From contig NW_026960608.1 of NCBI RefSeq assembly GCF_021018805.1, positions 3,596,001 to 3,660,000 of the forward strand: DNA of 64,000 nucleotides, read 5' to 3'. This stretch comes from Prinia subflava (lineage: Eukaryota > Chordata > Aves > Passeriformes > Cisticolidae). Made by a program: the position numbers and the translations under genes. Of the stretch, positions 32,212 to 43,203 are shown in pieces. The notes beneath the pieces are model-generated. The model did no database searches, was not told where the DNA came from, and worked only from the letters and a program-made list of their open reading frames with translations. How positions within the stretch are numbered: position 1 is the first letter of the stretch; each line of letters opens with the position of its first letter.

Positions 32212-32694
32212 TGTATTGAGTCTGGCTGAGTTGGAGTTCATTATCTGGTAGCATCCTCACAGTGCTATGCTTTGCATTGGTAGCTAGAAAGGTGTTGATA
32301 ACATACCAGTGTTTTGGCTACTGCTGAGCAGCATTAGCACAGCATCAGTGCTCTCTGACATTCCCCCCCCATCAAGGGTCTGGGAGTGGACGATCCTGGG
32401 AGGGGACACAACCAGGCCAGCTGACCCAAATTAACCAAAGGGATGTCCCATACCATATGATTTCAATTCACATATAAAAGCTAAGCGAGGGAGGAAGAAC
32501 AGGGGCATTTGTTATGTTACAATGTTTTCCTTCCTGGAGCAACTGCTATGCGTAGTAAAGCCCTGCTTCCCAGGAAGTGTCTGAACATCACTTGCCAGTG
32601 GTAAGTAGAGATTAATTTCTTTTTTCCCTTTTTCTTATGCCCATGCAAACTCTTTTTTTTTTTTTTTGCTTTAGTAAGGTGCCTTATCTCAACC
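32212..32694 (+). mobile_element. ERVL 5' LTR, left part
   Basis: It starts TGTATTGAGTCTGGCTGAG and matches the LTR at 27353 through TATCTCAACC, where it stops. The missing 3' part is at 55912-56017, beyond the nested insertions. A TATA-like ATATAAAAGC lies near 32473. It belongs to the ERVL provirus whose leader, gag and RNase H remnants lie at 56018-62830. Confidence 0.82.
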
Positions 32695-32912
32695 TGTCAC
32701 CAAATGGTATGAAAGAAATTTATCCAACACCAATCTGATGTGAATAAGCAGACACTTCTTTATTGGAGGTGCTGGGGGAATAGGGGATACCTTCCTCCAA
32801 AACATGTCCCACTCAACAAACAAAACCTATCCCTTTTAAATACTTTTTCTGCTAAATCATCATTACATAATTTCTTTTACATACTATACATACTATGCCC
32901 CCTCTTAAATTT
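32695..32912 (-). mobile_element. LTR (family C), fragment inserted in ERVL LTR
   Basis: It begins TGTCACCAAATGG exactly where the ERVL LTR match stops. On -, AATAAAGAAG near 32757 is a poly-A signal. The other end may be the CATAACAAACA at 55901-55911, just before the ERVL LTR resumes, so two more insertions would sit inside it. No convincing target duplication was found, so the unit is tentative. Confidence 0.5.
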
Positions 32913-34027
32913 TGTCTCGGTTTGAAAGACAGGTGTCTGCTAGGGAAAGGGCAGTACCTCGTTTGGAATGGAGAATTCAAATCTCCTCCCTCCAAACTAT
33001 CATAATTTAGAAAATTAAAGTGGCTTTCAGGCAGAGGTATGGGGATAGGAATAACAGTTCTTTACTAGTGTGTCTAACAAGGCAAACAAACAATAACAAC
33101 TACAGCATTAATAATAAACAGAACCAAGAACCTCGAGGGGCTTTGGTTTCACTAACCCCAGGGCAGTCTGATCTCTTGGGACTCCGAGAGCACCAAGCTG
33201 GAATGGTGGAAAATTCCAGGCTGGTGGATGAGATATATCAGAAGCTCTGTTGGTGGTAGCTGGAACGGCAGGGATGTCCAAGCAGGGCAGAGGTGGTGCA
33301 GGGCCACAGAGTAGTAGAAAAGCCTCAAAGCAGTGCTGAAGAAGCCGCACCGGCAAGACAAGGGCCGGCCCAGCAGGGCAGGAGGAGACGAGCTCAGATT
33401 TCCACCGCACACAAGCAGATGGTTGATTTTCCAGGACCAGACAGGGTGGTAACAGCAAACTCCTCCTGCAGTGAGCAGCAGCCTGGCCATTCTCTCCCTG
33501 ATGCCCAGAGCAAGAGAGCGAAACTGTCCCCAGCCCTGTCCTTTACCTGCCCCCAAAACCTCACGTTATCTCCCCCCCCACCTAGAGAAACTCCCAAAGA
33601 CCCAAAGAAGTGTAGCCAAGTGCTATGACTCCTCTCTTCTGGCCCCTTTGTTCTGCTTAAGCATCTACAAGTACCCAGTAGTTACTTTCCTAGCAACTTA
33701 TGGGAAAAACTCTCTAAGTAAAAAAGAAACAAATCTAACCCCCAACAACTTTAATGTTGATTGGTTTCAATAGTTATATAACTTCATCAACATTCTTATC
33801 CTAAAACAATCATTGACTATTTCTACTGAGGTCTACTGACTGGAGTCCTTGATATTAAAATCAAGATGGGAAGGGTAGTGGGTTTCCAAGCAGCATAACA
33901 GGTGAGCGTGATGGTCTCCATAGTTTCTTGACCAAAACATGAAAACCCAGTAGCTTCTTGGCGAGGTTTCTATGGTTACACATTCCAGACACAGCACTCC
34001 TGCTATTTTTACACCTTATACTTCACA
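32913..34027 (-). mobile_element. Solo ERVL-like LTR (family A)
   Basis: The + strand reads TGTCTCGGTTTGAAAGACAGG at its start, the reverse of the 3' terminus of the LTR at 476-1217. The AATAACAGTTCTTTACTAG block follows near 33049. The far end is placed at 34027, because AATTT (32908-32912) and ATTTT (34028-34032) would be a near-perfect 5-bp duplication. U3 differs from the copy at 476, so the upper limit is less sure than the lower. Confidence 0.65.
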
Positions 34028-34060
34028 ATTTTTTACTTATAATTGATTATTGATTGATTA

Positions 34061-34752
34061 TGTGATAAATGATGGTGAGTAATTCATGTTATAATGTATG
34101 TATAATATAAAACAAGTTATGCCCTTTGAAATAAACGGTAAAATCATACAAGGCTGGAAGGGGGGGGGGGGTAGACGGATTTGGGAATGACCCTTGCCGG
34201 GAACCGGGGAACGACCAAATAAACAAGAGAAAAGAAGAGTGGGTCCGAGGAAGATGGGTCCTCGCCAGAGATGGGATTGCGAATGACCCAACCATTACCA
34301 CCAAGACGGGCCGTGCTCCACCACCAGGGGCACGCATTTCAATACGTGAGTCCCAGAAGTCATACCTAATATTCATCTCCCCATGGAAGGACTATTCAAC
34401 GGACCAAACAGCAAAGATGAATCCCCATGAATATGAAGGAAAGCTGATTCAACCGACCGAGCGGCAAGGATGGACCCCCATGAATATGATGAAGAACTGA
34501 AAGGACAAAGAAAGCATGGAGTAATGCTCAGTCCCACTAAAGAAACTGTATAAAAACTGGGCTCATGGAACTGAAAGTGTGAACAGGGGGAGCTGTGGTG
34601 CGATAGAGGCCGTAGCTAAGGTCCACCCAGTGCCGATCCCGGGACTCAACACCGATTCTTTAATTGTTGACTTACCCGAAATTCTGTCCAATTATTTTTC
34701 TAAAATTAATAAAATCATTTATTAATTTAGAATTGGCTTGGCATTTATTACA
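34061..34752 (+). mobile_element. 5' LTR of gammaretrovirus-like provirus
   Basis: 692 bases, starting TGTGATAAATGATGG and ending TTTATTACA. ACTGTATAAAAACTGG near 34547 is the TATA box; AATAAAATC near 34708 is the poly-A signal. A G-run lies at 34162-34171. It is nearly the same as 55180-55881. Confidence 0.93.
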
Positions 34753-34755
34753 ATT

Positions 34756-34773
34756 TTGCATCCAACGTGGGGC
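34756..34773 (+). promoter_or_regulatory. Primer-binding site, tRNA-Lys type
   Basis: It lies three bases after the 5' LTR. The string ending CCAACGTGGGGC matches the 3' end complement of tRNA-Lys1,2 at about 15 of 18 positions. A lysine primer is unusual for a gammaretrovirus-like genome, where proline is common. Confidence 0.7.
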
Positions 34774-35473
34774 CAGTTTTGGGGTCTGCAGTCCCCCCTT
34801 TTTCCGTCCGGGAGCCACCCCACTGAATTCAGCGGCTTGGCGGAACAAGGAGATTTTGTAGGACCAACTGGCCAACGAACCAAATTAAATACAAGCCACA
34901 GTCAAAGGGGTCAGGAAAAGCTAGCTTGGGGAGGCTCTCGGGAACTCAGGAAAGATCCAGGTAAGGGATCTTTGGGAACCATGGTAAATTTTCACTCATA
35001 AAACTTGACATGCATGGAGAATCCACGCAGGAAAAAGGCACCGTAAGTACTGTGTGGTTGATTGGTGGTGTCCGGGTGTGAATGAGACGTGATATTATCA
35101 TGAAGCGAGTGAGGACCCTGAGATTGCAGTTCTACTAGCCTGTGATGGAGGTGGTCAGTCGACGGGGAAGCAATTGTCGTATTTTTCTGTGGAACACCGA
35201 ACCTTGGAAGGTCGGGGAATCGGTCACCGGGAGGCTAAAAGGGAGGGTAAGTCCTTAGGAGTTCGGGACTGGTAAACCTTTTAGCCTGCAACCAGGTAAG
35301 GTCCAGAAAAAACAAGGAAATTGAGAGCCCACCACCAGACGAAACCCCACTGGTCGGTCCCCTGCTGGGCTAGTAATCTGGCAATACCAAAATAGCAACT
35401 TGAAAAATAGAGTGTTGACTAAACTCGGAGTTATTTTGGACAAGGGCAAGCCATTCCTCGATAGTTTGGGAGA
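34774..35473 (+). other. 5' leader of gammaretrovirus-like provirus
   Basis: Non-coding leader of about 700 bases. CAGGTAAGG near 34960 and CCAGGTAAGG near 35292 are candidate splice donors for env mRNA. The packaging signal would lie here but cannot be recognised by eye. Confidence 0.55.
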
Positions 35474-35584
35474 ATGGGGTCATACCTGAGTAAGGTGCAG
35501 GGAAAAGCCGCGGAAGAAACCGCGGAGGGAGGCATTCCCGAGATTCCATGAAAAAGCCCCTGGGGTTGGTTGTTGGAACGATGG
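35474..35584 (+). pseudogene. gag: gag, N terminus of matrix
   Basis: The ATG at 35474 gives MGSYLSKVQG with Gly at position 2, as needed for myristoylation. A TGA interrupts after about 25 codons. The frame is then broken at 35584 by a solo LTR; matrix coding resumes at about 37013. Confidence 0.65.
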
Positions 35585-37007
35585 TGTCATGGGTTAGCAC
35601 TGGCCAGATGTTAATGCACCCATGAGTGTATGTTTTTCCTAATGAGCTACTGTGAGATGTGGTCAAGAACAGAGCAGAGCAGGCCTAAAACTTGAAAACA
35701 GAGAACAAAACTTTATTACATTACATAAGAACAGAAATAGAAAGGGAAACTCTAAACACACACAAAACCAGAAATGAAACCTTCCCAGAACATTTCTTCT
35801 CCTCCCCCAATTTCCACCCCCTACATGTTACCCTCCATAGACCAAAACCTTGGGTTTTAAATCAAACAATCACCACTCAAAAAAACCCTAATCTTCAATT
35901 CAGCAAGGGAGAGAGGAGTCTCTCTCGCACCACAGACTGCTCCTCAGAAAACACAAGTCCACCCTTTATGTGTTTCCATGTCACCCATGGCACCGCCCGG
36001 AGAAGTCTGCCAGGGTGACACCCTCCTTTCCATGTCCAGTGCTCTCACCACTGTCCATGGGCCAAAAGCTGCATATAGGGCTCTTTTAAGGATGCTTGCA
36101 TGCCGAGCTCTCCCCATTTTTCCCCTGGGGCCGAGGGTTCCAAGAACAGATCTTCCCTGAGGGCAGAGGGTGCCACCACACCCTCCCCCACTCTTCTCTG
36201 TTCGCTCCACTCTTAAAGTGCCAGTCACTGTAGTAAAAGCAGAGACAGCTGTATCCACCTAAATGCAGTTTATGTTCAAAAGAGACTTGAGTTCAGTCTA
36301 TGGCTAACATTATGCAAGAAAAGTCCAGCTCAGAAGCCACTCCTCTTCAATCTTTGCCCATCTAGGGTTCTTTCCAATAGTGCTTTATCATCTCGATCCC
36401 AGGCTGTTTCTCTCCTGAAACCACTAGCCTAGAGAAGCAATGTCTGGGAAAAAAGTTTCCTTCTGCCAAGAAAGGGTTAACAGTTCCTGGCTCCCGGCAG
36501 GGTCCCAGACTCGGCACCTCTTCACACAGCCGGGAACTTCTCCTCTCCCCTCCCCCCGCTCTTTCCTCGCTGCTGGCCGCTGCCAATGTTGGAAACTCTG
36601 AAGCAGCAGTGTCTCTCCTTTGGAGGGGACGGGGGGGACGGGGACGGAAGGCACCTCCAAAGTTCTCCACTCCTCCATCCTGGATGGGGCTGGCCCAGCT
36701 CCAGTCCCATTCTCTCTCTTCCCCCCACCCCCCCCCACCCCTGGGGCCCCGGGCCTACATCAGCCCAGCCACGTGGCCCCCCTCCCCCACCCAGCCTGGG
36801 TAGGGGAGGAGGGAAAAGGTGCTCCTCTCCTGAAAGCCGAGACAGAAAAGAGGAGTCCCTCTGGGAGTCCTTGCTTTTAACCCCTTGTGTCCTCGGAGGC
36901 GTGACCAACCCCTCAGTGGCCACTCTAGGTGCCAACATTCAAACCTGACCCCTGATTGGTTTGACCACAGCCTCCTGAAAAAACTCACTTCCCCTCACAC
37001 CAGGACA
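35585..37007 (-). mobile_element. Solo LTR (family B) in gag
   Basis: 1423 bases. On + it begins TGTCATGGG and ends CACCAGGACA. The flanks GATGG (35580-35584) and GGTGG (37008-37012) are a 5-bp duplication with one change. On -, AATAAAGTT near 35710 is the poly-A signal, so the LTR is on -. It aligns along its length with the solo LTR at 56577-57928. C- and G-rich runs near 36720-36740 open long frames in many registers. Confidence 0.88.
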
Positions 37008-37012
37008 GGTGG

Positions 37013-38590
37013 GAGGAGTGTCCCACAAGGAGGAGAAAGTCTAAGGAAAGGATGGTCCATTTTTGCATGGAGGTTTGGGGGGGGAAGGAGATAAGGAAGC
37101 ATGTGATTTGGCCTATATTCGGCACATTTGAGCAGTGGACATGTCAGGCTTTATGCGCTTATGTGGCAGACAAGGAGACACGGGAGTACGAGGAATATGG
37201 GTATGCTCAGATATGGGGGAGAGCGAATATCAGGCTGTACCCAATAAGAACTGACAATCCCGTAGAAACTCCGAGGGATGAATGGGATCCCCTAGATAAC
37301 CTCCCTCCACCATATTCAATACTTATGTCCCAGCCCTCACCAGCCCCAGCCCCTCTGCAGATATCTTCAGGAGACCCACCTCGACCCTTGCAGGCAGCTC
37401 AAATTTCCCCAGTGGTAGCCTCGGCGCCACTGCTTGAGCACCAGCCTCTGCAGACGGGTTTCCCACCCCCGCTCATGCCCCCTCCTCCGCCCAGAGATCC
37501 CCTGCCCTCAGAAAAGCCACTTCCCGGGAGGGATTCGGTATCCCTCCCCGGTCCTAGTCTCCACACATGCACTGACTTGCCTAAACCAGCCGCCACCCCC
37601 CCAGTTAGGAGGATGCAGCGGAAAGGAAGAAAAGTAAGCGAAGGAGACAGTGAAAGTGAGGAAGATAGGCATAATTTACTTCCCCTAAGGGAGGTACCGA
37701 CGGCCCCTGGTATTATCAGATATGTGAATGTCCCTATTAATACTGCAGATGTAAGAGCATTTCAGAAAGAGATGGGAAGATTGATGGATGACCCTCTGGG
37801 AGTTTCCGAGAGATTAGACGAATTCCTAGGCACAAGTATCTACTCATATGGTGACATAATGGCAATATTACAGTCATTATTTAATCATGAACAGAGGGAG
37901 ATGATTAGGCAAGCAGGGATGCGGGAATGGGAACGCCGAAACCCCCAAGCTTCTCCAGGAAGCTTGAAATGGCCAAGCCAAAACTCGGGGTGGGATGCCC
38001 GAACTGACGATGGGTGGCGGAGTATGAGGGATCTGAGGAACATAGTGATAGAAGGTATACAGGAGGCTGTCTCAATGGGACAAAATATTAGCAAGGCATT
38101 CAGCGAGCGTCAAGGGAGGGATGAAACACCTTCAGAATGGCTGGATCGGTTAAGGAAGAGCCTGCAGATGTACTCAGGGACAGATCCTAATTCCCCCATG
38201 GGAGAAGTATTGTTGAAAACGCAATTCGTGGTGAAATCATAAGAGGACATACAGAAAAAATTGGAAAAGATAGAGGATTGGCAAGAAAAAGGGTTGCAGG
38301 AGCTGCTCAGGGAGGCTCAGAAAGCGTATATGAGGAGGGAGGAGGCACAGCAGAAAGTACAAGCAAGGGTGTTAGTAGCGGCCGTCAGGGAGATGCAGAA
38401 GTGGGAGCAGCCTCATGAGTTCGGGAGAATGGGAAGGGGCCGTGCCAGAAGGGGGCAGTGGCCTCCGCCGAAAAGGGACTAGGGAAAGCTGAGGGAAAAT
38501 CCTAAGTGTTATTATTGTGGGAACAAGGGGCACATAAAAAGGGACTGTCCGAGGAGGATTAAAGATGAAAAGATATTCCACGACGAGCAA
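37013..38590 (+). pseudogene. gag: gag: matrix, PPPY region, capsid, nucleocapsid
   Basis: A 396-codon frame from 37052 carries the rest of matrix (IWPIFGTFEQWTCQAL), a PPPY late-domain motif near 37306 and a Pro-rich linker. The capsid follows, with NVPINTADVRAFQKEM and the major homology region (QGRDETPSEWLDRLRK). A TAA at 38240 interrupts capsid where the family continues. After it come the basic coiled tail and, past a TAG at 38480, one zinc knuckle CYYCGNKGHIKRDC. A single knuckle is typical of gammaretroviruses. A further TAG at 38591 may be the original gag end. Confidence 0.9.
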
Positions 38591-38757
38591 TAGAGGTGCC
38601 TGGGGCTCTTTATTTTGGGGTCGAGAACATCTACAGAGCCCTTGATAAAGTTCAAAACAGGACCCCACAGGGAGGAAATATCCTTCCTGGTTGACACGGG
38701 AGCCGAACACTCCACCATCCAGAAATTACCAAAAGGATGTAGAAAAAGCTGGGATAC
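38591..38757 (+). pseudogene. pro: pro, N-terminal part
   Basis: Directly after the TAG at 38591 and in the same frame lies sequence leading to FLVDTGAEHSTI, an intact aspartic protease catalytic motif. An in-frame TAG between nucleocapsid and protease is the layout used by gammaretroviruses, which read through it. Protease is cut at the GGATAC duplication (38752-38757). Confidence 0.82.
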
Positions 38758-40355
38758 TGTTGGAGTTCATGTTTCCACGGATCCTCCGCAGAGAGTGAGA
38801 AGTGCAGGAACTGCATTAAAACCTTTAGATAAATTAAAATATATAAAGCCACATGTGGAATTGCATTTTATGGAAATGGTATGCTCTGGCTCACTTCTGG
38901 AAAGTGTATGGTTTATCCCAAGTCTGTAACCTCCCTGCAGTATCGTGTATCTGTAACCTCATTGGCTGAAGAATCTTACCGCACCTACTTCGAAACTCCC
39001 TGTTAAGAGTGCAGGGGGAAGTGGGCTCATTCTCTTTGCCCGGGAGGTCTCCAGAGGCTCCCCTTCCCTCTCTCCCCTTCCCTCTCCCCTTCCCCCTCTC
39101 CCCTTCCCTTCCCCCTCTCCCTCAGTGACCATGCTGCCTTCCCGGGGTCGACCTCCAAATAAACCCTCATCTCATCAGCACCTCACCAGCCGTCCAGAGT
39201 CTCCTTGCCTGCCTGCATGCGAACACCCAGGACCCTAGAGCCCGGGGGGCTCCCGGGGAACCTTCCCCGGGGACCCCCCCCCCCCAAAATATGAATAATA
39301 ATAGCCACACACACATAAAGTAGAGACTTAAGCTTCAGCTTTAAGCTTCATATACCCTAAGTGCCTAATTGTTGGTGTAAAAGTTCAGAGCTTCAGGCTT
39401 AGTGATATAGTTTAGACATAACAAAAATAGAGTACTGTTTATAATTTTTCGTATGAATTTTGGGCAAATAAGATAGTTTCTCACATATGCTACTATAGAG
39501 TTTTTACGCATAACAAGATAGAACTTTTACGCTAGCAAGATAGAGTTTTTTGCACTAATAGATATGCTATATGTGTAGGTTTTTGATACTGATTTTCGTA
39601 GTTTTTTGTAGTTTTACGAACTTTTAAGAATTATACCTAGATTGGATAGTGTGTAGATAAAGGCATGAATATGCATTTGTAACATATGGATAAAAGGCCT
39701 CTGGGTTGGAAGTGGAGGTATCGATCGATCAATCCGATCTATTGATCCAACCTCCACCTTCTGCAGCCTGAGGAAGGAGCCCTGCCAGGGAGCTGAAATG
39801 GGATTCTAAAGGTACCATCTATTGTAGTCTTTGTCGCATGGGATCAGGGACCTGGGGTCCCCTTTTTCTTTCCCCCTTGCAGCCCTTGCCCTGGAACTCT
39901 GTTCAGGGCTGCCAGGGACTCTGGGCGGGTTCAGGACCCCGGGACCCCTTCCTGCCACTGCGACCCTGAGTCCGGGAACCCTGTTTGGGATTCGTGATCT
40001 TGGAACCCATTCCTGCCACTGTGACCCTGCGGCCGGGAATTATGTTTGGGATTGGTGATCTCGGGACCCCCTTCCTGTTATCGAGACCCTGCGGCCGGGA
40101 ACCCTGCCTGGGGTCTGGAGTTGGAGGTTGTTTTACCTGGAGGCTGTGATGCTGTGTTAAATTCTGTGTTCTGACTGTTACTTTACTGGTATTTTATTTT
40201 CTAAAGACTTTATACTCATAATCAATTGTAAGACCGCTCATTTAGGACTCTTGCACCTTCAGATATATGCTTTCATGTAATAAACAACTTTGTATAAGAC
40301 TTTAAAATGTCCTTGGACTTTTAAGATCTATCAACCTGTAGAGACGGCCTTGGCA
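38758..40355 (+). mobile_element. Solo LTR (family D) in protease
   Basis: It begins TGTTGGAGTTC and ends GGCCTTGGCA, flanked by perfect 6-bp duplications GGATAC (38752-38757 and 40356-40361). Six bases point to an alpha/betaretroviral integrase. Net length is about 1.14 kb after leaving out the nested 449-bp element. ATGGATAAAAGG near 39690 and AATAAACAAC near 40280 are candidate promoter and poly-A signals. No other copy was seen in the window. Confidence 0.85.
38854..39302 (+). mobile_element. 449-bp compact element, copy 1
   Basis: It begins TGTGGAATTGC and is flanked by 7-bp duplications AGCCACA (38847-38853 and 39303-39309). AATAAACCC near 39160 is a poly-A signal and a CCCTCTCC-rich tract precedes it. 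It aligns with 59544-59984 up to the CCCCGGGGACCC block. Beyond that, a short AAAAT-rich tail differs between copies. It looks like a short LTR or a retroposon with a variable tail. Confidence 0.82.
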
Positions 40356-40361
40356 GGATAC

Positions 40362-40853
40362 CATGATGGTGATAGGGGCTAAAGGGGAACCCTTCAAAGT
40401 TCCAATTATTAAAAATGTAGAAATAGAATCAGAAACTAAGATTTGCTTGGGGGACTTGCTACTGGTGGAAGAGGCAGATTACAATTTGTTGGGATGGGAA
40501 TTTATTGTGGTCCTCAGGATAAGCTTAATCATTCAGGGACCAAACTTAGTGGTAAGCCTATATCGGCTAACCAAGGAGGATGAAAATAAGGTAGATCTGA
40601 GAGTTGGGCATACCCAAGGAGAAGGGGGGAGGATAGAAATGGAGCCGATTTCTATCGAAATCCAGAGACCGGAGGAACCGATTAGAATAAAACAGTACCC
40701 TGTTTCCATGGAGGGAAGGAAAGGACTGAAACCTGTAATTGATGATCTAGTGAAACGGGGAATTTTAGAACCATGTCTGTCCAGACATAACACCCTGATC
40801 TTGGCAGTAAAAAAGGATGATGGAAGTTTTAGGTTGGTTCAGGATTTGTGGGC
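40362..40853 (+). pseudogene. pol: pro C terminus and RT N terminus
   Basis: The frame resumes after the solo LTR with IGAKGEPFKVPI, then the protease end ADYNLLGWEF. RT follows with IKQYPVSMEGRKGLKPVI, an ILEPC segment and the VQDL motif just before the break. This is a gammaretroviral RT N terminus. It is cut at 40853 by the 4.0-kb provirus, whose GTGGGC duplication is 40848-40853. Confidence 0.87.
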
Positions 40854-41209
40854 TGAAATCTGAGACTTAATCTTGAGGCTAGAGACCGAGCAACGGAGGT
40901 CAAACCAATATGGTTATAACACACATTCTCCTCTTTATTCACGAGATGGCCGGTTATATACAGTAAGAATAGTTTACAGTAACAGGTGCATTTCTATTGG
41001 CAGGGGAGCATGAGCAAATATGTAAGCTATTACAGTTTAAGGCAGCTACCGTGTTTCTATCTTAACTATCTTAGCTAAAGTATGTACACACCTTAAGTGA
41101 GTTTTCTAAACTGTGCCAAAGGCTTATCTACTTCTAGGCAGGCCAGAATCTGAGGCCCAGTTTGGGATAGCTCTACCTTTATTCTATAAGTCATCCTGCT
41201 CCTGCTACA
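40854..41209 (-). mobile_element. 3' LTR of 4.0-kb provirus
   Basis: On - it starts TGTAGCAGGAGCAGG and ends GATTTCA. CTGTATATAACCGG near 40975 is the TATA box; GAATAAAGAGG near 40940 is the poly-A signal. A diverged solo copy is at 53515-53860. Confidence 0.92.
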
Positions 41210-41389
41210 AATCCCCTCTTTTCTTTAGAGCTATTTAAACTGGGCCTGTGGCACAGCTGGCAACTTTTGCATACACTGTTACAAGCAAACACTACTTGAG
41301 TTACCCAGAAAAAACCCTATGATCCCAGCCATTAAAAGCATAAGATAAAAGCACAGTATTCAGTCCTTGCCATTCATTCATACACAGGT

Positions 41390-41770
41390 TCTGAGTATAA
41401 AGTTCCAAAATCATCTGCAGTCTCTTCCTCTTCCTCACTGCTTGGTGATGCATCATGACTGCAGGCTTCTCTGTTGTTACTGGGATAGTCGAAGTTGCCT
41501 CCTGTTAATGCAGCTGCAATGATGTGTCCCTGTTGCTCCATGGCATCTTGCATAACTGCGGCAAATGCTGCTGTTTCGTTGTCTTGTTCAGCTGACAGCT
41601 TTTACCAGCATCTCTTCAACTCCACAGCCTCGTGGAAGGGAAGCTAAAACAGTCCTGGTATGTGAATTAGCATTCTCAAAGGCAAGGGAATAGAAGTTTT
41701 TGCATACTAATGAAAGTGAAATGTGATTATCAAATCATTTCTGCTATCACCCCAGAGACTGCAAACTGCT
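41390..41770 (-). pseudogene. gag: gag capsid C-terminal-like fragment
   Basis: On - a broken frame reads LAFENANSHTRTVLASL and then DNETAAFAAVMQDAMEQQG, ending in an acidic tail with SSEEEEETADDF. The ENAN segment resembles the capsid C-terminal domain of betaretroviruses. Its place next to the 3' LTR implies a large deletion of pol and env. A frameshift lies near 41600. Confidence 0.5.
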
Positions 41771-43203
41771 GAAACACTTTTCTTTAGTGAAGATCTTGAT
41801 ACCCTTTCCTGGGCAGGGATACCAAGTTTCACCTCAAAGCTGATTCAGCTGTTATATTAATAGGATCAAATTGCAAAGTTAACTTGCATATTATTTTTTG
41901 GAGCAGAAACCTCTGGGCTTTGTTGGCAAACAACATCCGTCCAAGTTAAAATTGGAGTCTGGCCAGGACTCAAACTTCAAGTTGGAGTGATGCTCTTTAG
42001 TATATTCTTTAAATATAACTTCTAATAACAATAAACATAAAATGCCTAAAATACAATAAACTGTTATAATATCTTTGCACAAAAAGGTACTTAAAATGAA
42101 GCTTAAGAAAAAATTCTAACTTGCACTTAACAATACAACTACATTTTTTATCAGAAGCATTTACGAAATGCTTAAATGGCTAAAAAAATAAATAAAAACA
42201 TTCAAAATGACAAATGCTTGTTAAAATAAAACCCTATAAACAAATGACAAAGCATAAAAACTTAACTGCAATATCAACTTACGAGTACTATCAATTTTTA
42301 TATATTTCTATACTATATAATCAATATATCAATACTTAACATGTTAACAAATTGTATTTCAAGACTCTCATACACTTATGAATTCAAAATGAAACACAAA
42401 AGACTAAAACAATTCACCATTAACAATAAAATCAGATCTAACCAATTGCATTTTCTCTTTAAATCTTATTTATCAATGTTCTGTTATCATCATTTCAAAT
42501 GAAACTGCTTCATTTTTGAAGAAAAATAACTAAACCTTACAAATTAACCAAATATACTTTTTATAAATTGTAAATCACCTTTTAAATCAACTAACACTTA
42601 AATCTAACATAAACAAATCTTAATAAGAAATTTTACAACTTACAGTAATCTTATAAAATCTATATGCAGCAAATCAATAAAATATAAATTCATTACTAAT
42701 TAAAATTCTTAAAACTTAACTTAAACTTATCAGGGCCCAAATCTTAACAATAAACTTTAAAATTATATATTTAGCAATATGTGACTCAAACTCAAACTAA
42801 ACCACACAAAAATCAATCTTAACAACATCAAAATGTAGAAACATAACTCAAACTTACACACAGTGAATAACTCTAGCTAAAAGCTCATTTTAATTTCATT
42901 TTCTATTTTATCTTCTTTCTGATTAAATGTTCTTTTCTCACACTGTGTTTCTCAAACAATGATGGATTGCTTCACAACAGAGGGACAAATGATTGTATTT
43001 TCTTCTTCCGGTCTTTTCTTACAATGTCCACTTGCTGTTCTGTTGAAATGCTGTGAGAATTCCTTTGCTTTGGTCTTGGAGGATCTTATCAAGCTGAAAG
43101 ATGTCTGCTTCGCTGTATGTTTTCATCATTTCTGCTTAACAATCCTGGAAGTTCCTCAGGCATTGGCATAACATAGGGTCGAGTCACCAAGACTTGATTG
43201 CTT
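41771..43203 (-). other. AT-rich interior of 4.0-kb provirus
   Basis: Strongly AT-rich with no long frame except a short hydrophobic one at 41891-42082. A segment at 41780-41950 is shared with the gene-less element at 20007-24499. No further gene was recognised. Confidence 0.5.

Noticed and set aside
36522..36948. Long frames in the family B LTR
   Set aside because: Pro/Gly-rich frames on both strands caused by C- and G-runs in a GC-rich U3.
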